Below are positions 59,401 through 62,400 of a stretch of 64,000 nucleotides of DNA, piece by piece. The translations under genes were made by a program, and so were the position numbers. The DNA comes from Euleptes europaea (lineage: Eukaryota > Chordata > Lepidosauria > Squamata > Sphaerodactylidae). The stretch covers positions 51,940,286-52,004,285 of the forward strand of contig NC_079325.1 of NCBI RefSeq assembly GCF_029931775.1. Reading direction: 5' to 3'. A model generated the notes under the pieces. The model made no database searches. It was given only the letters and a program-made list of their open reading frames with translations, and was not told the DNA's origin. Within the stretch, counting starts at the first letter, position 1, and every line of letters starts with the position of its first letter.

Positions 59401-62400
59401 GCCTCATTCCTCTACCGGCTTTAGTCCCTTCCAAGTTATATACGGGACGGATTTCGGCCCTTTCGGTTCTGCCCCCGTCTCGCCAGAGCTCCAGTCTACC
59501 CCTGACCTTCAGGAGTGGATTCAGGTGGTTAAATCCACCTGGCCATGGTTGCTCAAAAATCTGGAAAGGGCAAAAAGCAAGTACAAGGAACAAGCAGACA
59601 AACACCGGTCTCCGGGATGGGAACTCAAGGTGGGGGAGCAAGTCTATCTGTCCACCAAAAACCTCCGCTCTCTTCGCCCCTGCAAAAAACTGAGCGACCG
59701 TTATGTGGGACCTTTCCCCATTACCAGAGTAATCAACGAGGTTACTGTGGAACTGGACCTCCCAAAAACTCTGAAAGGAGTCCATCCAGTCTTTCATATA
59801 AGCCTCCTCAAACCCTATGTGGCAGCCCCCCAGTTCCACCCCCCTCCCGCACACGAGATTCCTACCGTAGTAGGAGGGGACACCCATTTGGAAATATCCA
59901 AGGTTTTAGACTCCAAATGGAAGAAAGGGAAACTGTTTTACTTTGTTCGCTGGAAAAACCTTGGCTCCGCTCATGACGAATGGGTGGCCGCACCCCACAT
60001 GGCGGCTCCTCGCTTAGTCCGGGAATTCCACCTTGCTTATCCCGATAAGCCTCGTCCTCTCGGGGACCCCGGGGGGGGGCCTTAAGGGGGGCAGAATGTG
60101 AGGGTCTCTGTCTTTGTGTCTCTGCTTTCCATCACCTGCTGTGTTATCAGTGAACTCGTAAAAGCAGTTCACACCTTCTGGTCTCAGGCGCCAGGCCTGA
60201 TGGCCCATGTATCTTCCCCCCCCCCGCTGTTCTTCCTGCCAGTACTCCCTCAGGCCGATGCGGCCTTGGAAGTGTGATAGCCGCCCAGACTTCCTGGGAT
60301 CTGTCTGATGTTTTGTATTATGCCAAGCTTGTAACTTCCCATAACAATAAGTGTGAACCCCAGTGCCCCAGTGCCCTGGAGTCAATATATTCTGTAAACC
60401 CGTATAGCCCCTCACTTGCAACTTTCTACCTGTGCCTGTCTCATCTCCTGAAGGCTTCAATAAATCGATTGTTTCTGTATCAACGTCTGAGCAACTGATT
60501 TGGAGAAGCAAACTCAGAGAGGGGGATCTCTCACAATGCCTATGATATCAGGTGCTTTGGAACACAGGCAGGATAAATGCTGCTGCAATTGTCTTGTCTG
60601 TGGGCTTCCTAGAGGCACCTGGTTGGCCACTGTGTGAACAGACTGCTGGACTTGATAGCCCTTAAGTCTGATCCAGCAGGGCCTTTCTTATGTTCTTAAA
60701 AGTCAGACACTCACTTTTTCAGTTCCAGCCTCTCGTCCACAGCGTGCCTGGGGTGGTCTCCGTTTGCTTGGAGGTGGAGCTTCCCATATCTATGGGGCAG
60801 AAAAAGGAAGTTAGTTTAGCTTTGCACATGCCCTGAAGATGCTATTTATATCCATGGGATCTGGGCATTATCCTACTTTATCCTCACAACCTCCTTGTGA
60901 GGTAGGGTTAGGGGGTAACTGGCCCAAGGTCATGCAGTAAGCTGCCCGCCCGAGTAAGCACGTGAACTCTGATCTCTCCGACTCTACACCTGGACACACA
61001 CTTTCCCCCCTCCCAAATTAAAATCTGGGTACATTTTGCACTTACACCCCAAAAAGTTTACTTTTAAGCGTGACGCGGAGGCAGGCAATGGCAAACCTCC
61101 TCCGAGCATCTCTTACCTTGAAAATCCTACGGAGTCGCCATAAGTCAGCTGTGACTTGACGGCAAAAAGGGGGGAAAAGGACTTAAAATGACTAACTGAC
61201 CCACTGATAGATCACAATGGGTAGCAGTGTTAGTCTGTCTGTAGCAATAGAAAAGAGCAAGAGATTGACGAAATATCTGGCAGAGTATGAGCTTTCATGA
61301 GCCACAGCTCACTTCTTCAGATCTTAAGTGTTAGTCTTTAAGGCGCTACTGGACTCTTGCTCTTTTCTACTGACCCCCTGATATTCTGCATTTGCCATTG
61401 ATCTGATCAAGAAATGAGTCCGGAGTAGGGACTCACGCAGAGCCGCGCTGAGAAGCCCCCTTTCTAGCCAGATGCTTTTTATTCTTTGCAGCAGAGGCCA
61501 GTAGCTTTCTCAAAGAATAGTGTGTGTGTGTGTGGGGGGGGGGAGAGTCAGCCCTCTAGCCACTGAACCACACTGCCCCTCTGTAACTTTCCTTTGACAC
61601 GTTTTCTTCCCCATCAAATGGGCCTCATCTCTACCACAGTAGTCAGGGCACATAAAACCTGTGCCTCAGCCACCGGAATCCCCCAGGGGAGGGGAAAGAG
61701 AACCAAGGATCACCAACCTGTTCAGGAGAAGATCCAGCACCTGCTTGGTAGTGGCAAAGGCCCGGTACGTGCACAGGAAGATGGTGACGTATGTGGAGTC
61801 GTTGCCTTTGAAGGCTGAGACCAGGTACTCCACCAGCTTCTCCAGGGTGCCGGCTTTGATAGTCCGCACCTTACACGTCTCGTAGAGGTTTAAGGCTGAC
61901 TCGTTCTCATACTGAAAAGAAAAGGAGGGGTCAGCATGTTAAAACTTCTTTTCTATATAATCATTTTACAGTTCTGTTAATGTACGTTTAACAACAGCCA
62001 GGGTGGTATAGTGGTTAAGGGCGGTGGTTTGGAGCGGTGGACTCTGATCTGGAGAACCGGCTTTGATTCCCCACTCCTCCACATGAGCGGCAGACGCTAA
62101 CCTGGTGAACCGGGTTGGTTTCCCCACTCCTACACACGAAGCCAGCTGGGTGACCTTGGGCTAGTCACAGTTCTCTCTGAACTCTCTCAGCCCCGCCTAC
62201 CTCCCAGGGTGTCTGTTGTGGGGAGGGGAAGGGAAGGCGGTTGCAAGCCAGTTTGATTCTTCCTTAAGCGGTAGAGAAAAGTCAGCATATAAAAACCAAC
62301 TCCTCTTCTTCTTCAACAGCAACAACAAAACCCCAATCAGTCCAGGACCCTGGGGGGTGGGGGCAAAAGAATGGTAGAGAAGGGACCCCCCCCCCCCATG

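Larger units (their letters stand above)
54670..60535 (+). mobile_element. Ty3/gypsy chromovirus (Tf1/sushi group), looks whole
   Basis: A 5866-bp LTR retrotransposon. LTRs of 439 bp lie at 54670-55108 and 60097-60535 and look identical. The target duplication is ATGCC (54665-54669, 60536-60540). A polypurine tract (AAGGGGGGCAGAA) lies at 60084-60096, just before the 3' LTR. Gag is at 55161-56582 and pol follows, overlapping it in the -1 frame. Domain order is protease, reverse transcriptase, RNase H, integrase, chromodomain. There is no envelope gene. It looks whole and recent. It lies antisense to RALGDS within its intron. Confidence 0.93.
54440..60705 (+). mobile_element. CR1 3' tail interrupted by the gypsy element
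   Basis: 54440-54669 (TGATGGGGTGACGGCTGCCA to CTCTCCAGGATCAGAGGAAC) and 60536-60705 (TATGATATCAGGTGCTTTGG to GGGCCTTTCTTATGTTCTTA) are the two halves of one CR1 tail. A 68-bp insert at 54559-54626, ending GCAATAAATGAATTGATTG, is flanked by the exact 10-bp repeat TCATGATGCA (54549-54558, 54627-54636) and is itself probably a tiny retroposed tail. Confidence 0.8.
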
